Origin: an uncultured Sphingomonas sp.
GTDB taxonomy: Bacteria > Pseudomonadota > Alphaproteobacteria > Sphingomonadales > Sphingomonadaceae
Length of the DNA: 56,286 bases
Assembly (NCBI RefSeq): GCF_913778135.1
Contig: NZ_CAJYVU010000042.1
Coordinates: 1-56,286, forward strand
Direction: 5' to 3'
In this document: positions 40,638 through 50,676 of the stretch, in pieces
Numbering within the stretch: position 1 is the stretch's first letter
Layout: each line of letters opens with the position of its first letter
Made by a program: the position numbers and the translations under genes
Notes under the pieces: model-generated
What the model was told of the DNA's origin: nothing
The model's input: the letters and a program-made list of their open reading frames with translations, nothing else
The model's database searches: none

Positions 40638-43484
40638 CTAAGCGCAGATGGCGTACAGTCGTGCGATCAGGTCGTCGCGCGTGAATGGTTTGCGGATCAC
40701 GCGCTCGTCCGGCACGTCGCGGATCGCGTCCGCATCGGCGTAACCGGTGACGAACAGGACAGGCAGCCCCGGCCAGCGTTGCTGTGCCAGCGTGCGGAAC
40801 TGCGCGCCGTTCATCCGCGGCATAGCGAAATCAGCGACCACCGCGTCGACGCGCCCGATCTCTTCCATCGCGTCGAGCGCGCCCTGCCCGTCCGCCGCCT
40901 CGATCACGCGGCAGCCGGCGTCGCGCAGGGTGTCGGCCGTGACGCCGCGCACCGCATCCTCGTCATCCAAAACCAGGATGGTGCGCCCTGCCACGTCGAG
41001 CGGCCCGGTTGCCGTCAGCTTCGGTGCGGCCGTGATCGCTGTACCCCGCGGCAGGAACACGCTGACGGTCGTTCCGCACTCGACCGCCGTGTCGATCCGC
41101 ACGCCGCCGCCCGACTGCTTGGCAAAGCCGAAAACCTGCGCGAGACCCAGGCCCGATCCCTTGCCGACTTCCTTGGTGGTAAAGAACGGTTCGAACGCGC
41201 GCGCCAGCACCTCCTCGCTCATGCCAGTGCCGGTGTCGGTCACCGACACCGCGACGTAGTCCCCCGCCGGAGGTTCCTCCGGCCGCTCTGGCGCGCCGCG
41301 CGACACGTTGGCGGTCGCGACCGTCAGCGTGCCGCCGTCCGGCATCGCGTCGCGCGCGTTGATGGCGAGGTTGAGGATGATGAGCTCGATCTGGGTTGGA
41401 TCGACCAGCGCAGGCCACAATCCCTCCGCCGGTGTCGTCTCGATCGCGATCGCGCGGCCCAGCGTGCTCTGCATCAGCGCGCTCATGCCCAAAACAGTGG
41501 TGTTTAGATCGACCGTCTTCGTCTCAAGGTGCTGACGACGCGAGAAGGCAAGCAACTGCGCAGTCAGCGTCGCGCCGCGCTGCGCGGCGGTGCGGACGTG
41601 ATCCAGCCGCTGCAGCGTGCGCTCGTCAAGGCCGGCGGTCCGGACGGTACGCGCAATCACGTCGACGTTGCCGAGTACTACCGTCAGCAGATTGTTGAAG
41701 TCGTGCGCCACGCCCGAGGTCAATTGCCCCACTGCCTCCAGCCGCTGTAGCTGGTGCAGCGTCTCCTCGACGCGCTCGCGCTCACCGATCTGCTCGCGCA
41801 ATTCCGCGGTTCGGTCGGCGATCCGCGCCTCCAACGCCTCGCCCGCCAGATGCGCGTCGGTCACGTCGATCGCGCAGCCGACGTGCCCCAGAAACGCGTC
41901 CCCGACGAGATGTGGGCGGACTTCGACATGGATCCAGCGTGTCTCACCCGCGGCGGTGCGGACCGGATAGTCGCGGCCGAGCGACCTTCGCTGCTCAAGG
42001 AAAAGCGGGCGCGCGGCATCGAGTGCGCGTGCGTCGGCCTCGGTCAGGACGGCGGCCCAGCCATCGCGCAGCATGCGTTCTGGTGCGACACCGAGCATCG
42101 TTTCGAACCCGCGATTGACGAACACGAGCCGACCGTGCTCGTCCGACATCCACACTAGCGCGGGCAGGCTGTCCGACAGCGCGCGAAAACGCCGCTCGCT
42201 TTCCTTCAACTGCTCGCCGTCGACCTTACGGCGGGTGACGTCGATCAGGCTGCCGAGCGCACGGGTGCAATGCCCGCTCTTGTCAAAGAACCCGCGTCCC
42301 TTCGCGGTCAACCAGCGCACCTCGCCGCTGTCGGCGCGAACGATCCGGTACTCGACATCATAAGCCGCGCGTCGATCGGGGTCGGTCGTCGCCTGCAGCG
42401 CAGCACGCACCATGTCACGGTCGTCGGCGTGAACGCGCGCGAAGAACTCGTCGATCGTCACTAGGCGATCGAGCGGCAGACCGAAGATCGTCTTGGTGCG
42501 CGACGAGCAATTGAGCAGGCCGGTCGTCATGTCGACATCCCAGGTCCCGATCTCCGCCGCCTCGGTCGCGAGTTCGAGCGACTCGCTGCTGGCGAGCAAA
42601 GCTTCCTCGGCCCGGTGCCGCTCGGTCACGTCGACCCCTTCGATGAAGACTCCGGTAACGGCGCCCGCGGCATCCTTGATCGGTTGGTAGACGAAGTCGA
42701 GCAGCCGCTCCTGCTCGGACTGCCCGCGCGCTGTTTCGAGCCGCAGCGTACGGTTCTGCCCGAAAAAGGGCGTCCCCGTCGCGACCACGGTATCGAGCAG
42801 TTCGACGAAGCCCTGCTCGACCGCCTCGGGCACCGCCTCCGCCAGCGTCCGCCCGACGACCTCGCGGCCGCCGACCAGCCGCCGATACGATGCGTTGGCA
42901 AGTTCGAAGCGGTGGCCCGGTTCGCGTAGCACGGCCATGAAGCTCGGCGCGGCGTCGAACATTTCGGCCAGCCGCGCGTGATCCTCCGCCACCGTACGCG
43001 CGGCGCGCACGCGCTCTGTCGTCTCCGACACGATGCACAAAACGCCGCCGACACTGCCGTTTGCCAGCGGAATGGCGGAGTAGGAGATGTCGAAGAACAC
43101 CTCCTCGCGGAAGCCGTGCCGTTCGATGTAGAATGGCCGGTCCTTGGCGGAATAGGTCTGCCCGGTCGTGCGCACATGATCGAGCAATGGCTCTAGATCA
43201 TCCCACAACTCGCGCCACGCCTCACGCGCGGGACGCCCCAGCGAAGCGGGATGCTTGTCGCCGATCGTCGGCGCATAGGCATCGTTGTAGAAGGCGACGT
43301 ACTCCTCGCCCCAGAACAGCACGATCTCCATCGCGGCCGGCAGCAGCAGGGCCACCGCATTCACCAGCTCGATCGGCCATCCCTGGATCGGCCCGACCGG
43401 TGACCGGGTCCAATCGTGCGTGCGGATGCGCTCACCCATCTCGGAGCCGGCGAACAGGGCATGCGGAGGGCGAAGCTCGTTCAT
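40638..43484 (-). CDS. PAS-domain hybrid histidine kinase with receiver domain
   Basis: A 948-aa predicted soluble sensor, no membrane helix being seen. Four PAS-like units cover about residues 20-560 (for instance LVNAVALLLPAAMEIVLFWG; ATEAAEIGTWDVDMTTGLLN; LSDSLPALVWMSDEHGRLVF). The HisKA box is SGVAHDFNNLLTVV, the ATPase boxes are NLAINARDAMPDGG (N), DTGTGMSEEVL (G1) and GKGSGLGLAQVFG (G2). A C-terminal receiver carries the phospho-acceptor Asp in AVVADFAMPRMNG and KPFTRDDL. ATG at 43484 is chosen because the 22 codons upstream lack conservation-like content. No cognate output regulator is adjacent; the signal is unknown. Confidence 0.92.
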   Translation of the reverse strand: MNELRPPHALFAGSEMGERIRTHDWTRSPVGPIQGWPIELVNAVALLLPAAMEIVLFWGEEYVAFYNDAYAPTIGDKHPASLGRPAREAWRELWDDLEPLLDHVRTTGQTYSAKDRPFYIERHGFREEVFFDISYSAIPLANGSVGGVLCIVSETTERVRAARTVAEDHARLAEMFDAAPSFMAVLREPGHRFELANASYRRLVGGREVVGRTLAEAVPEAVEQGFVELLDTVVATGTPFFGQNRTLRLETARGQSEQERLLDFVYQPIKDAAGAVTGVFIEGVDVTERHRAEEALLASSESLELATEAAEIGTWDVDMTTGLLNCSSRTKTIFGLPLDRLVTIDEFFARVHADDRDMVRAALQATTDPDRRAAYDVEYRIVRADSGEVRWLTAKGRGFFDKSGHCTRALGSLIDVTRRKVDGEQLKESERRFRALSDSLPALVWMSDEHGRLVFVNRGFETMLGVAPERMLRDGWAAVLTEADARALDAARPLFLEQRRSLGRDYPVRTAAGETRWIHVEVRPHLVGDAFLGHVGCAIDVTDAHLAGEALEARIADRTAELREQIGERERVEETLHQLQRLEAVGQLTSGVAHDFNNLLTVVLGNVDVIARTVRTAGLDERTLQRLDHVRTAAQRGATLTAQLLAFSRRQHLETKTVDLNTTVLGMSALMQSTLGRAIAIETTPAEGLWPALVDPTQIELIILNLAINARDAMPDGGTLTVATANVSRGAPERPEEPPAGDYVAVSVTDTGTGMSEEVLARAFEPFFTTKEVGKGSGLGLAQVFGFAKQSGGGVRIDTAVECGTTVSVFLPRGTAITAAPKLTATGPLDVAGRTILVLDDEDAVRGVTADTLRDAGCRVIEAADGQGALDAMEEIGRVDAVVADFAMPRMNGAQFRTLAQQRWPGLPVLFVTGYADADAIRDVPDERVIRKPFTRDDLIARLYAICA

Positions 43485-43561
43485 CGTAATGCCAGGATTT
43501 AACGGGGGGCACGACGCGCGCAAGTTGCCATTTGCCGCTGGGGAGGCCAACGCCTTGCACT

Positions 43562-45598
43562 ATGAGCGAACGTTTCCGGTCGATCCACCATCACCGCATG
43601 CTGCGCGTCGCCGCCGCGACCCCGCTCGCGAGCGTCGGCGATGCTGCCGCCAACGCACAGGCGGCGATCGCGCTTGCCCAAGAAGCGCACGAGCAGGCGG
43701 TCGACATCGTCGTCTTCCCCGAACTGAACCTCACCTCCTACGCGATCGACGACCTGCACCTGCATTCGGCGATGCAGTCGGCAACGCTGGCCGCGATCGA
43801 GGCGGTACGCGCGGCAAGTGCCGAGTTGCGCCCCGTTCTGCTGGTCGGTGCGGCGCTGGTGCGGGACGGGCGGCTGTACAATTGCGCGGTCGCGATCGCG
43901 CGCGGACGCCTGCTGGGCGTGGTGCCTAAGACGTTTCTCCCCAACTACCGCGAATATTACGAGAAGCGCTGGTTCGCGAGCGGGATGGGGCTGACCGAGT
44001 TGGACATCCACATCGGCGACGAGCGCGTGCCGTTCGGCACCGACCTGATTTTCGCCGCCGACGATCTGCCGCACTTCGTCTTCCATGCCGAAATCTGCGA
44101 GGACTATTGGGCCCCCACGCCGCCCTCGACGGGTGGCGCGCTGGCGGGCGCATTGGTGTGCTGCAACCTGTCCGCCTCCAACGTCGTGGTGGGCAAATCA
44201 CGCGAGCGGATGATGCTGTCGGCGTCGCAGTCGGCGCGTGCGATCTGCGCCTACGTTTATTCCGCCGCGGGTACGGGCGAGAGCACCACCGATCTCGCCT
44301 GGGACGGACAAGGCAGCGTCCACGAACTGGGCGAACTGCTCGCCTCATCCAGCCGCTTTGCCCGCGCGTCCGAACTGCTGGTTGCCGACGTGGATTGCGA
44401 GCGCCTGATCCAGGAACGGCTGCGCAACGGAACCTTCAACGACGCCGCACGCGCGCTCGGGTCACCCAAATTCGGCACACGCCGCGTCACCTTTGCGCAC
44501 CGACCGGATTACGCCGACATTGGCCTGCGCCGCGCGATCCGCCGCTTTCCCTTCGTGCCTAATACCCCGGACAAGCTCGATGAGGATTGTTTCGAGGCGT
44601 TCAACATCCAGGTGGAGGGCATTGCCAAGCGATTGCAGGCAGTCGGCGCCGAACGGCTGGTGATCGGCGTCTCGGGCGGGCTAGATTCGACCCACGCGCT
44701 GATCGTCGCGGCAAAGGCGCTCGACCGGCTCGGCCGTCCGCGCTCCGACATCCTCGGCATCACGATGCCGGGCTTCGCCACCAGCGAGGGCACGAAGGCG
44801 AATGCATGGGCGCTGATGCGCGCACTGGGATGCACCGCGGAAGAGATCGACATCCGCTCGGCGGCGACGCGGATGCTCGCCGACATGGGGCATCCGTTCG
44901 GCCGCGGCGAGCCGGTCTACGACGTGACGTTCGAGAACGTGCAGGCGGGCCTGCGCACCGACTACCTGTTCCGAATCGCCAATCAGCGCGGCGGGCTGGT
45001 GGTTGGTACCGGCGACTTGTCTGAACTCGCACTCGGTTGGTGTACCTACGGCGTCGGCGATCAGATGAGTCACTATGCGGTCAATGCGGGCGTGCCGAAG
45101 ACGCTGATCCAGTTTCTGATCCGCTGGGCGATCGGCACCGACCAATATGACGCGGAAACCGACCGCGTGCTGGAGGCGATCCTGGGCACCGAGATTTCGC
45201 CCGAGTTGGTCCCCGGCGAGCAGTTGCAGAGCACCGAGGCGAAAATTGGGCCCTACGCGCTCAACGACTTCTTCGCGCATTACGTGATCCGCCACGGGCT
45301 CGCGCCGTCGAAGATCGCGTTCCTCGCCTGGCACGCGTGGCAGGACGCGAGCGCCGGACGCTGGCCGATCGGATACCCTGAGGAGGCGAAGATCGCTTAC
45401 GATCTCGCCACGATCAAGCATTGGCTCGAACGCTTCCTGTTCCGCTTCTTCCAGATCAGCCAGTTCAAGCGTTCGGCGATCCCCAACGGGCCCAAGGTAT
45501 CCGCGGGCGGCGCGCTGTCGCCGCGCGGCGACTGGCGCGCGCCGTCCGACGGCACCGCCAGGGTGTGGCTAGACGAACTGGCCGCGAACGGTCCTTGA
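43562..45598 (+). CDS. nadE: glutamine-dependent NAD+ synthetase
   Basis: A 678-aa two-domain enzyme making NAD from deamido-NAD, glutamine and ATP. The nitrilase-type glutaminase has the triad Glu54 (VFPELNLTSY), Lys123 (VVPKTFLPNYREYY) and Cys179 (HAEICEDYW). The synthetase has the P-loop SGGLDSTHAL near residue 372, GTGDLSELALGWCTYGVGD and a long C-terminal domain ending in PNGPKVSAGGALSPRGDWRA, a mark of the large bacterial form. Start ATG 43562; the upstream frame starts with TTG and is rejected. Confidence 0.95.
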   Translation: MSERFRSIHHHRMLRVAAATPLASVGDAAANAQAAIALAQEAHEQAVDIVVFPELNLTSYAIDDLHLHSAMQSATLAAIEAVRAASAELRPVLLVGAALVRDGRLYNCAVAIARGRLLGVVPKTFLPNYREYYEKRWFASGMGLTELDIHIGDERVPFGTDLIFAADDLPHFVFHAEICEDYWAPTPPSTGGALAGALVCCNLSASNVVVGKSRERMMLSASQSARAICAYVYSAAGTGESTTDLAWDGQGSVHELGELLASSSRFARASELLVADVDCERLIQERLRNGTFNDAARALGSPKFGTRRVTFAHRPDYADIGLRRAIRRFPFVPNTPDKLDEDCFEAFNIQVEGIAKRLQAVGAERLVIGVSGGLDSTHALIVAAKALDRLGRPRSDILGITMPGFATSEGTKANAWALMRALGCTAEEIDIRSAATRMLADMGHPFGRGEPVYDVTFENVQAGLRTDYLFRIANQRGGLVVGTGDLSELALGWCTYGVGDQMSHYAVNAGVPKTLIQFLIRWAIGTDQYDAETDRVLEAILGTEISPELVPGEQLQSTEAKIGPYALNDFFAHYVIRHGLAPSKIAFLAWHAWQDASAGRWPIGYPEEAKIAYDLATIKHWLERFLFRFFQISQFKRSAIPNGPKVSAGGALSPRGDWRAPSDGTARVWLDELAANGP

Positions 45599-45662
45599 GC
45601 GTTCCTTGCATTGAACCTCCGTCACCCATGCCCGTTGCGGCAGTTGTAGGTGGAGAGCAGCA

Positions 45663-46682
45663 ATGGACGAGACTGGAACGAGCAGGCGTACGGTGCTGGG
45701 CGGCGCAGCGGCGGCAGCAGGCATGATTCTGGGCGGGGGCACGGCCGAGGCGCAGGGCGCTATGGACACCGGCAGCGTACCGGTGCAGGGAACGCTCCCG
45801 GCCGGCTTGCAGGACCCGCGGACCAAGTACACAAACAAGCCATTCCCTGAGCAGCGTCAGCCGTGGCCGGCGTTGCAGAGCAAGATGACACCGCGGCCCG
45901 ATTGCGGCGAGACCTCCTACCGCGGCTCGGGCAAGCTGACCGGGCGCAAGGCGCTGGTGACGGGCGGCGACAGCGGGATCGGGCGCGCCGCCGCGATCGC
46001 CTTTGCGCGTGAGGGCGCCGATGTCGCGATCAACTACTACCCGACCGAGGAACCCGATGCGCAGGAGGTTGCGCAGCTGATCCGCGCCGCCGGGCGCAAG
46101 GCGGTGCTGCTGCCCGCCGACATCCGCAGCCGTGACAATTGCGAGAAGATTGTAGCTAGCGCGATCAAGCAACTGGGTGGCCTGGACATTCTCGTCAACA
46201 ACGCGGCGTACCAACAAAGTAAGGAAAGCATTCTCGATATCAGCGACGAGCAGATGGTCCGCACATTCGAGACCAACTATTTCGCGATGTTTCGCATCAG
46301 CAAGGCAGCGGTGCCATCGATGCCCGCGGGGTCGGTCATCATCAATACCGGGTCGGTCAACAGCTACGATCCGGGCGAGGAACTGCTCGACTATGCCTCG
46401 ACGAAGGGTGCGATCCTGATTTTCACCAAAGGTCTGGCAAAGCAACTCGCCAAGCGCGGCATCCGCGTCAACATGGTGGCACCAGGGCCGTTCTGGACCC
46501 CGCTGCAGGTTGCCGGCGGGCAGCTGCCGGGCACGATGGGCAAGTTCGGGCAGGACCAGCCGCTCGGCCGCGCTGGGCAGCCAGCCGAACTCGCCGCACA
46601 TTACGTCCTGCTCGCCTCGGGCGAGTCGAGCTACACGACCGGCGGCGCGGTGGGTGGCAACGGCGGCAAGGGCAACCCGTAA
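45663..46682 (+). CDS. SDR-family oxidoreductase with Tat-type signal
   Basis: A 339-aa short-chain dehydrogenase of the YghA/glucose-dehydrogenase-like type. NAD(P) binding: ALVTGGDSGIGRAAAIAFAR near residue 97. Catalytic Ser, Tyr and Lys are in NTGSVNSYDP and LDYASTKGAI; LVNNAAYQQ and the C-terminal SSYTTGGAVGGNGG complete the fold. The N-terminus TSRRTVLGGAAAAAGMILGG followed by AEAQG has the twin-arginine pattern, so it may be exported folded with its cofactor. Convergent with the GT4 gene, 4 bases apart. Substrate unknown. Confidence 0.9.
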   Translation: MDETGTSRRTVLGGAAAAAGMILGGGTAEAQGAMDTGSVPVQGTLPAGLQDPRTKYTNKPFPEQRQPWPALQSKMTPRPDCGETSYRGSGKLTGRKALVTGGDSGIGRAAAIAFAREGADVAINYYPTEEPDAQEVAQLIRAAGRKAVLLPADIRSRDNCEKIVASAIKQLGGLDILVNNAAYQQSKESILDISDEQMVRTFETNYFAMFRISKAAVPSMPAGSVIINTGSVNSYDPGEELLDYASTKGAILIFTKGLAKQLAKRGIRVNMVAPGPFWTPLQVAGGQLPGTMGKFGQDQPLGRAGQPAELAAHYVLLASGESSYTTGGAVGGNGGKGNP

Positions 46683-46686
46683 GTAG

Positions 46687-47703
46687 TCAGCGGCCGAGGA
46701 TGCGGCGGTAGAGCGCCAGATACTCCTCGGCCATCCGCTCGACGCTGAACCGCTCGACCACGGTGCGGCGGCAGGCGGCGCGATCGATCTCGTCGACACG
46801 GTCGATCGCGGCCACCGCCTCGTCGAGGCTGTCGACGAGGTAGCCGTTGACGCCGTGCTTGATCAATTCCGGCATCGAGCCGCGACGCATCGCAATCACG
46901 GGGGTACCGCACGCCATGGCCTCGATCACCGACAATCCGAACGGCTCGTCGAAGTTGATCAGGTGGAGCAACGCCCTCGCCTGCCCGAGCGCGCGCACCC
47001 GCGCCTCGCCGCCGACCGCCCCGTGGTAGCGAATGTGCGCGCCGTCGACGTGCGGCGCGACCTCGCGGTCGAAATAGCCCTGGTCCTGCACGATCCCGTA
47101 CAGGTCGAGCGCGCGTCCGCTCGCACGGGCGGCGGCAATCGCCTCGGCCGCTCCCTTGTCCGGGTGCATGCGGCCGAAGAACAACAGGTCGTCGCTGCCG
47201 TTCGCGTCGAAGGCGAAGTCACCCATCGGTATGCCGTGGTGGATCGTCGCCGCGTAGCGCAGCCGCGGGTGCCGATCGGCGTCGCTGATCGCGACATAAT
47301 GCACGCTATCCTGATACGGCTCGTACATCGGCAGGATGCGATCGGAACCGAAGCCGTGGATCGTCGTCACCAGCGGCGTCGTGACCAGCGGCGCAAAGGC
47401 GTGCGCGGGGAAGTCCGCTTGATTGTGGATGATATCGAACTGATCGGCGCGCTCGAACACGTAGGACAGGTGGCGATATTCCCACACCTTCGCGTCGACA
47501 CCCGGGTCCTCGTTGTAGGAAGCAGGCACGACACCGTCGAGCTTGGCCGTGGTCACGCTGTCGAGCGTCGCGAACAGGGTCACGTCGACGCCGAGCGCGA
47601 CCAGTGCCTCGGTCAGCAGCGAGGTGACCAGTTCCCACGGACCGTAATGCCGCGGCGGGGTCCGCCACGCGATCGGCGCCAGCATCGCGACCCGGATCGT
47701 CAT
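46687..47703 (-). CDS. GT4-family glycosyltransferase
   Basis: A 338-aa GT-B enzyme. N-terminal domain: VAMLAPIAWRTPPRHYGPWE (glycine-poor variant of the GT4 start), DIIHNQADFPAHAF. C-terminal domain: FFGRMHPDKGAAEAIAAAR and the donor-binding DEPFGLSVIEAMACGTPVIA with RRGSMPELI, the ExxxxxxxE motif. It probably transfers a sugar from a nucleotide sugar; the acceptor is unknown. Its start overlaps the GH13 stop by 4 bases, so the two act together, possibly in storage or compatible-solute glycoside metabolism. Confidence 0.88.
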   Translation of the reverse strand: MTIRVAMLAPIAWRTPPRHYGPWELVTSLLTEALVALGVDVTLFATLDSVTTAKLDGVVPASYNEDPGVDAKVWEYRHLSYVFERADQFDIIHNQADFPAHAFAPLVTTPLVTTIHGFGSDRILPMYEPYQDSVHYVAISDADRHPRLRYAATIHHGIPMGDFAFDANGSDDLLFFGRMHPDKGAAEAIAAARASGRALDLYGIVQDQGYFDREVAPHVDGAHIRYHGAVGGEARVRALGQARALLHLINFDEPFGLSVIEAMACGTPVIAMRRGSMPELIKHGVNGYLVDSLDEAVAAIDRVDEIDRAACRRTVVERFSVERMAEEYLALYRRILGR

Positions 47704-49295
47704 GCGCCGACCAGCCGCAGGATCAGCCCCTCGTCGGGTAACAAAGTGTCGTCGGGCACGCGTGGCGGTAGGGTCGAGTGCATGACCGCCGCGATGGCGG
47801 TTCCCGCGGGCAGGATCAATCGCCGCGTCGACGCCGACAGATTGAGCACGACCAGCAGTCGCTCGCCATCATACCGCCGTTCGAACGCGAGCACGTCGCT
47901 GTCGGCCTGCGCCGACGCGTAATCGCCGATCGTCAAAGCGGGAGTCGCGCGCCTGAGCGCCAACAGCCCGCGGTAGAGCGACAGCATCGATCCCGCATCG
48001 CCTGCTTGCGCGGCGACGTTCCGGGTACGCCAGTCGTCATGGAGCGGTAGCCACGGCTCGCCGGTGGAGAAGCCCGCGTTCGCGCAGTCGTCCCACGCCA
48101 TCGGCGTACGCGAACGGTCGCGCCCGATGTCGAGCGTCGGCTGGCGGAAATGCTGCGGGTCGCGGATGCGGTCGGGCGGGATCGTCACCTGCCCGATCCC
48201 GATCTCGTCGCCCTGGTACAAGGTCGGCGTACCTCGCAGCGTCAGCAGCAGCATCGCCGCGACCCGCGCCTGCGCCTCACTCACGCGCGCGGCGATCCGC
48301 GCCGCGTCGTGGCTGCCGATCACCCAATTGGGCCAGCCGTGCGACGGGATCGAACGTTCGTAATCGTCGATCACGCGCGCGAGCACGTCCGCCTGCCACG
48401 GTGTCTCGATCAGCGCGAAGTTGAACGGCAGGTGCACCTCGGGCTGCTCGGGCGTGCCGTGCCAGCGTGCGAGCCGGTCGTTGGGCAGGAAGATTTCGCC
48501 GACCAGAACCGCGTCATGTTCGTTCGCCAGCGCGCGGAACTCCGCCGCGATCGCGTGCGCCTCGGGCTGGTCGGTCGAGTATCGCTGAATTAATCGATCA
48601 CGCTCGGTGATGCCGGGGTGCCATGCCGGGTTGTCCGGATTGTCGGGAAATCCGTCCGCCTTAACGATATGCCACAGCACGTCGACGCGGAAACCGTCGA
48701 CGCCGCGCGCGAACCAGAAGCGCAGCACGTCGGTCATCGCCGCGCGCAGGTCGGGGTTGCGCCAGTTAAGGTCGGGCTGCTCCTTCAGGAAGGCGTGCAG
48801 GTAATATTGCCCGGTCGCCGCGTCATATTCCCACGACGAGCCGCCGAAATCGCTGATCCAGTTGTTGGGCGGGCCGCCGTCGGCTGCGGGATCGCGCCAG
48901 ATATACCAGTCGCGCTTGGGGTCATCGCGCGAGGATCGGCTCGCCTTGAACCAGGGGTGCTGGTCGGACGAGTGATTGGGCACGAAGTCGAGCAGGAGCT
49001 TTAGCCCGCGCGCGTGCACCGCCGCGATCAGCCGGTCGAACGCCGCCAGATCACCAAACAGCGGCGACACGTCGCAGTAATCGGCGACGTCGTAACCGAA
49101 ATCCGCCATCGGCGACGGAAAGATCGGCGACAGCCAGATCGCATCGACGCCGAGCGAGCGGACGTGGTCGAGATGCCCCTCGATCCCGGCGAGGTCGCCG
49201 ATACCGTCACCGTTCGAGTCTGCGAAGGAGCGCGGGTAGATCTGGTAGATCGTGCCGCGCTGCCACCACGGTGCCTGTTCAACAGCCATCATCAT
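47700..49295 (-). CDS. GH13 alpha-glucosidase / oligo-1,6-glucosidase-like hydrolase
   Basis: A 531-aa alpha-amylase-family enzyme. Conserved regions in order: DFVPNHSSDQHPWF (I), GFRVDVLWH with the nucleophile Asp near residue 201 (II), VLVGEIF with the acid/base Glu near 266 (III) and VIGSHDAAR with the stabiliser Asp (IV). Region IV normally reads Asn-His-Asp; here Asn is Ser, as seen in some glucosyl-transferring members. The C-terminal beta domain ends in LILRLVGA. Start is one of three consecutive ATGs at 49289-49295. No signal peptide, so cytoplasmic. Lies in a run with the two-component genes. Confidence 0.93.
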   Translation of the reverse strand: MMMAVEQAPWWQRGTIYQIYPRSFADSNGDGIGDLAGIEGHLDHVRSLGVDAIWLSPIFPSPMADFGYDVADYCDVSPLFGDLAAFDRLIAAVHARGLKLLLDFVPNHSSDQHPWFKASRSSRDDPKRDWYIWRDPAADGGPPNNWISDFGGSSWEYDAATGQYYLHAFLKEQPDLNWRNPDLRAAMTDVLRFWFARGVDGFRVDVLWHIVKADGFPDNPDNPAWHPGITERDRLIQRYSTDQPEAHAIAAEFRALANEHDAVLVGEIFLPNDRLARWHGTPEQPEVHLPFNFALIETPWQADVLARVIDDYERSIPSHGWPNWVIGSHDAARIAARVSEAQARVAAMLLLTLRGTPTLYQGDEIGIGQVTIPPDRIRDPQHFRQPTLDIGRDRSRTPMAWDDCANAGFSTGEPWLPLHDDWRTRNVAAQAGDAGSMLSLYRGLLALRRATPALTIGDYASAQADSDVLAFERRYDGERLLVVLNLSASTRRLILPAGTAIAAVMHSTLPPRVPDDTLLPDEGLILRLVGA

Positions 49296-49314
49296 GGCCA
49301 CGCGCCTAGCACGG

Positions 49315-50670
49315 TCACGCCAGCGTCGGCAGATCGATCTCGACGCGCAAGCCCGGGCGCGCGTCGCCAAGCCGGATCGTGCCTCCGTGCAGTCGCGCGA
49401 CCGCGGCGACGAGCGACAGGCCGAGCCCCGATCCGCCGGCACTCCTCGCCTCATCGAGTCGCCCGAACCGCCGCAGCGCCTCCGCCTGGCGGTCGGCCGG
49501 GATGCCCGCGCCCTCGTCGGCGACGCTGACCGTTATTGCGCGCGGCCCGACCGCGAGCGCTAACGTGATCGTACCCGCGCCGTATTTCAGCGCATTGTCG
49601 ACGAGGTTACCCAGCGCTTGCCCGAACAGCTCATGGTGGACTGGCAACGTCGCCGAAACAGGCGCGTGGACGACGATCGCACGATCGAAATCCTCGGCGA
49701 GCGGGCCGTAGATTTCCGCGATCTGCGCCAGTTCATCGCCAAGATCGGTGGCGGTGAACGCGTCGCGCCCAATACCCGCCTCGGCGCGCGTGATCCGAAG
49801 CGCGGTCTCCACCATCGCCAGCAGTCGCTCACCCTCTGCGACTGCGCGGTCGACCGCCTCTTGCGCAGCGGGTTCGCGGACCTCTACCGCGGCGCGCTCC
49901 AAGGCGGAGCGCAGGCGGGTCAGCGGCGATTTCAGATCGTGCGCCAGCGCATCGGTCGCCAGCGTCAACTCGCCTAGCAATGCCTCGACACGGTCCAGCG
50001 TCGCATTCACCTCTCCCGCGAGCTCATCGAACGCGTCGCCCGAGCGGTGCTGCTCGACGCGGCGGACGAAGTCACCGTCGCGCACCGCGCGCAGCGTTGC
50101 GACGGTGCGCCCCAGCCGCGCGGCGATCATGCGCGCGGTGAGCGTGGCCGCGAGGACGGCGAAAAGCGCGGCGAGCGCGAGCGCAACCAGCGTCGCGGCC
50201 TCCAGCTCGTGGAGCAGACGACGATCCTGCTCCACGATGACGCCGGTCAGCAACCGTTCGCCCCCGGAGAGCCGCGACACCCGGACGCGCATCGCCTCGG
50301 GCTGCGCGCGCCCTTGACGGACCTGCCGCACCTCGACCGAATGAGTGTCGCTGCCAAGGCCACCGGGCCAGCCGACCAGGTTGCCCGCCAACCTGCGGCC
50401 ATCGCGTGCGACCACCAGCATGACCGTATTGGGCGTGATCTCGCGACTGGAACGGAGCTCGACCGTATCCACCAATGCGCGCCGGCCGCCGCGCGCGTAG
50501 CTGGCGAGCAGGTCATCGCGCAGCACGGCCGCGGTAGCGGCAGCATCGGCCGCGCTCTGCTGCCGCACGATCGCGCCGACGCCCAGCAGCAGCACGAACG
50601 CCGCTGCCAGTTGCAGCACGAAGACGAGTGCGGCGATCCGCAGCGTGGTCGAGCGCGCGTTCACCGTCAA
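49315..50670 (-). CDS. two-component sensor histidine kinase (OmpR/EnvZ class)
   Basis: A 451-aa membrane kinase. Two membrane helices (IAALVFVLQLAAAFVLLLGV at about residues 12-31; TLVALALAALFAVLAATLTA at about 160-179) flank a periplasmic domain of about 125 residues. A HAMP follows (RVEQHRSGDAFDELAGEVNA), then HisKA with the phospho-His in ALAHDLKSPLTRLR, and ATPase boxes NLVDNALKYG, DEGAGIPADR and GGSGLGLSLV. It follows the response regulator by 6 bases, so it is its partner. The signal is unknown. Confidence 0.93.
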   Translation of the reverse strand: MTVNARSTTLRIAALVFVLQLAAAFVLLLGVGAIVRQQSAADAAATAAVLRDDLLASYARGGRRALVDTVELRSSREITPNTVMLVVARDGRRLAGNLVGWPGGLGSDTHSVEVRQVRQGRAQPEAMRVRVSRLSGGERLLTGVIVEQDRRLLHELEAATLVALALAALFAVLAATLTARMIAARLGRTVATLRAVRDGDFVRRVEQHRSGDAFDELAGEVNATLDRVEALLGELTLATDALAHDLKSPLTRLRSALERAAVEVREPAAQEAVDRAVAEGERLLAMVETALRITRAEAGIGRDAFTATDLGDELAQIAEIYGPLAEDFDRAIVVHAPVSATLPVHHELFGQALGNLVDNALKYGAGTITLALAVGPRAITVSVADEGAGIPADRQAEALRRFGRLDEARSAGGSGLGLSLVAAVARLHGGTIRLGDARPGLRVEIDLPTLA

Positions 50671-50676
50671 TATGAC

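Noticed and set aside
40617..40670. Sequences TACGGTTGTGCGG and GCGTACAGTCGTGCG resembling the repressor half-sites
   Set aside because: They are not arranged as a 7+5+7 dyad, lie in host genes 12 kb away and are compatible with chance.
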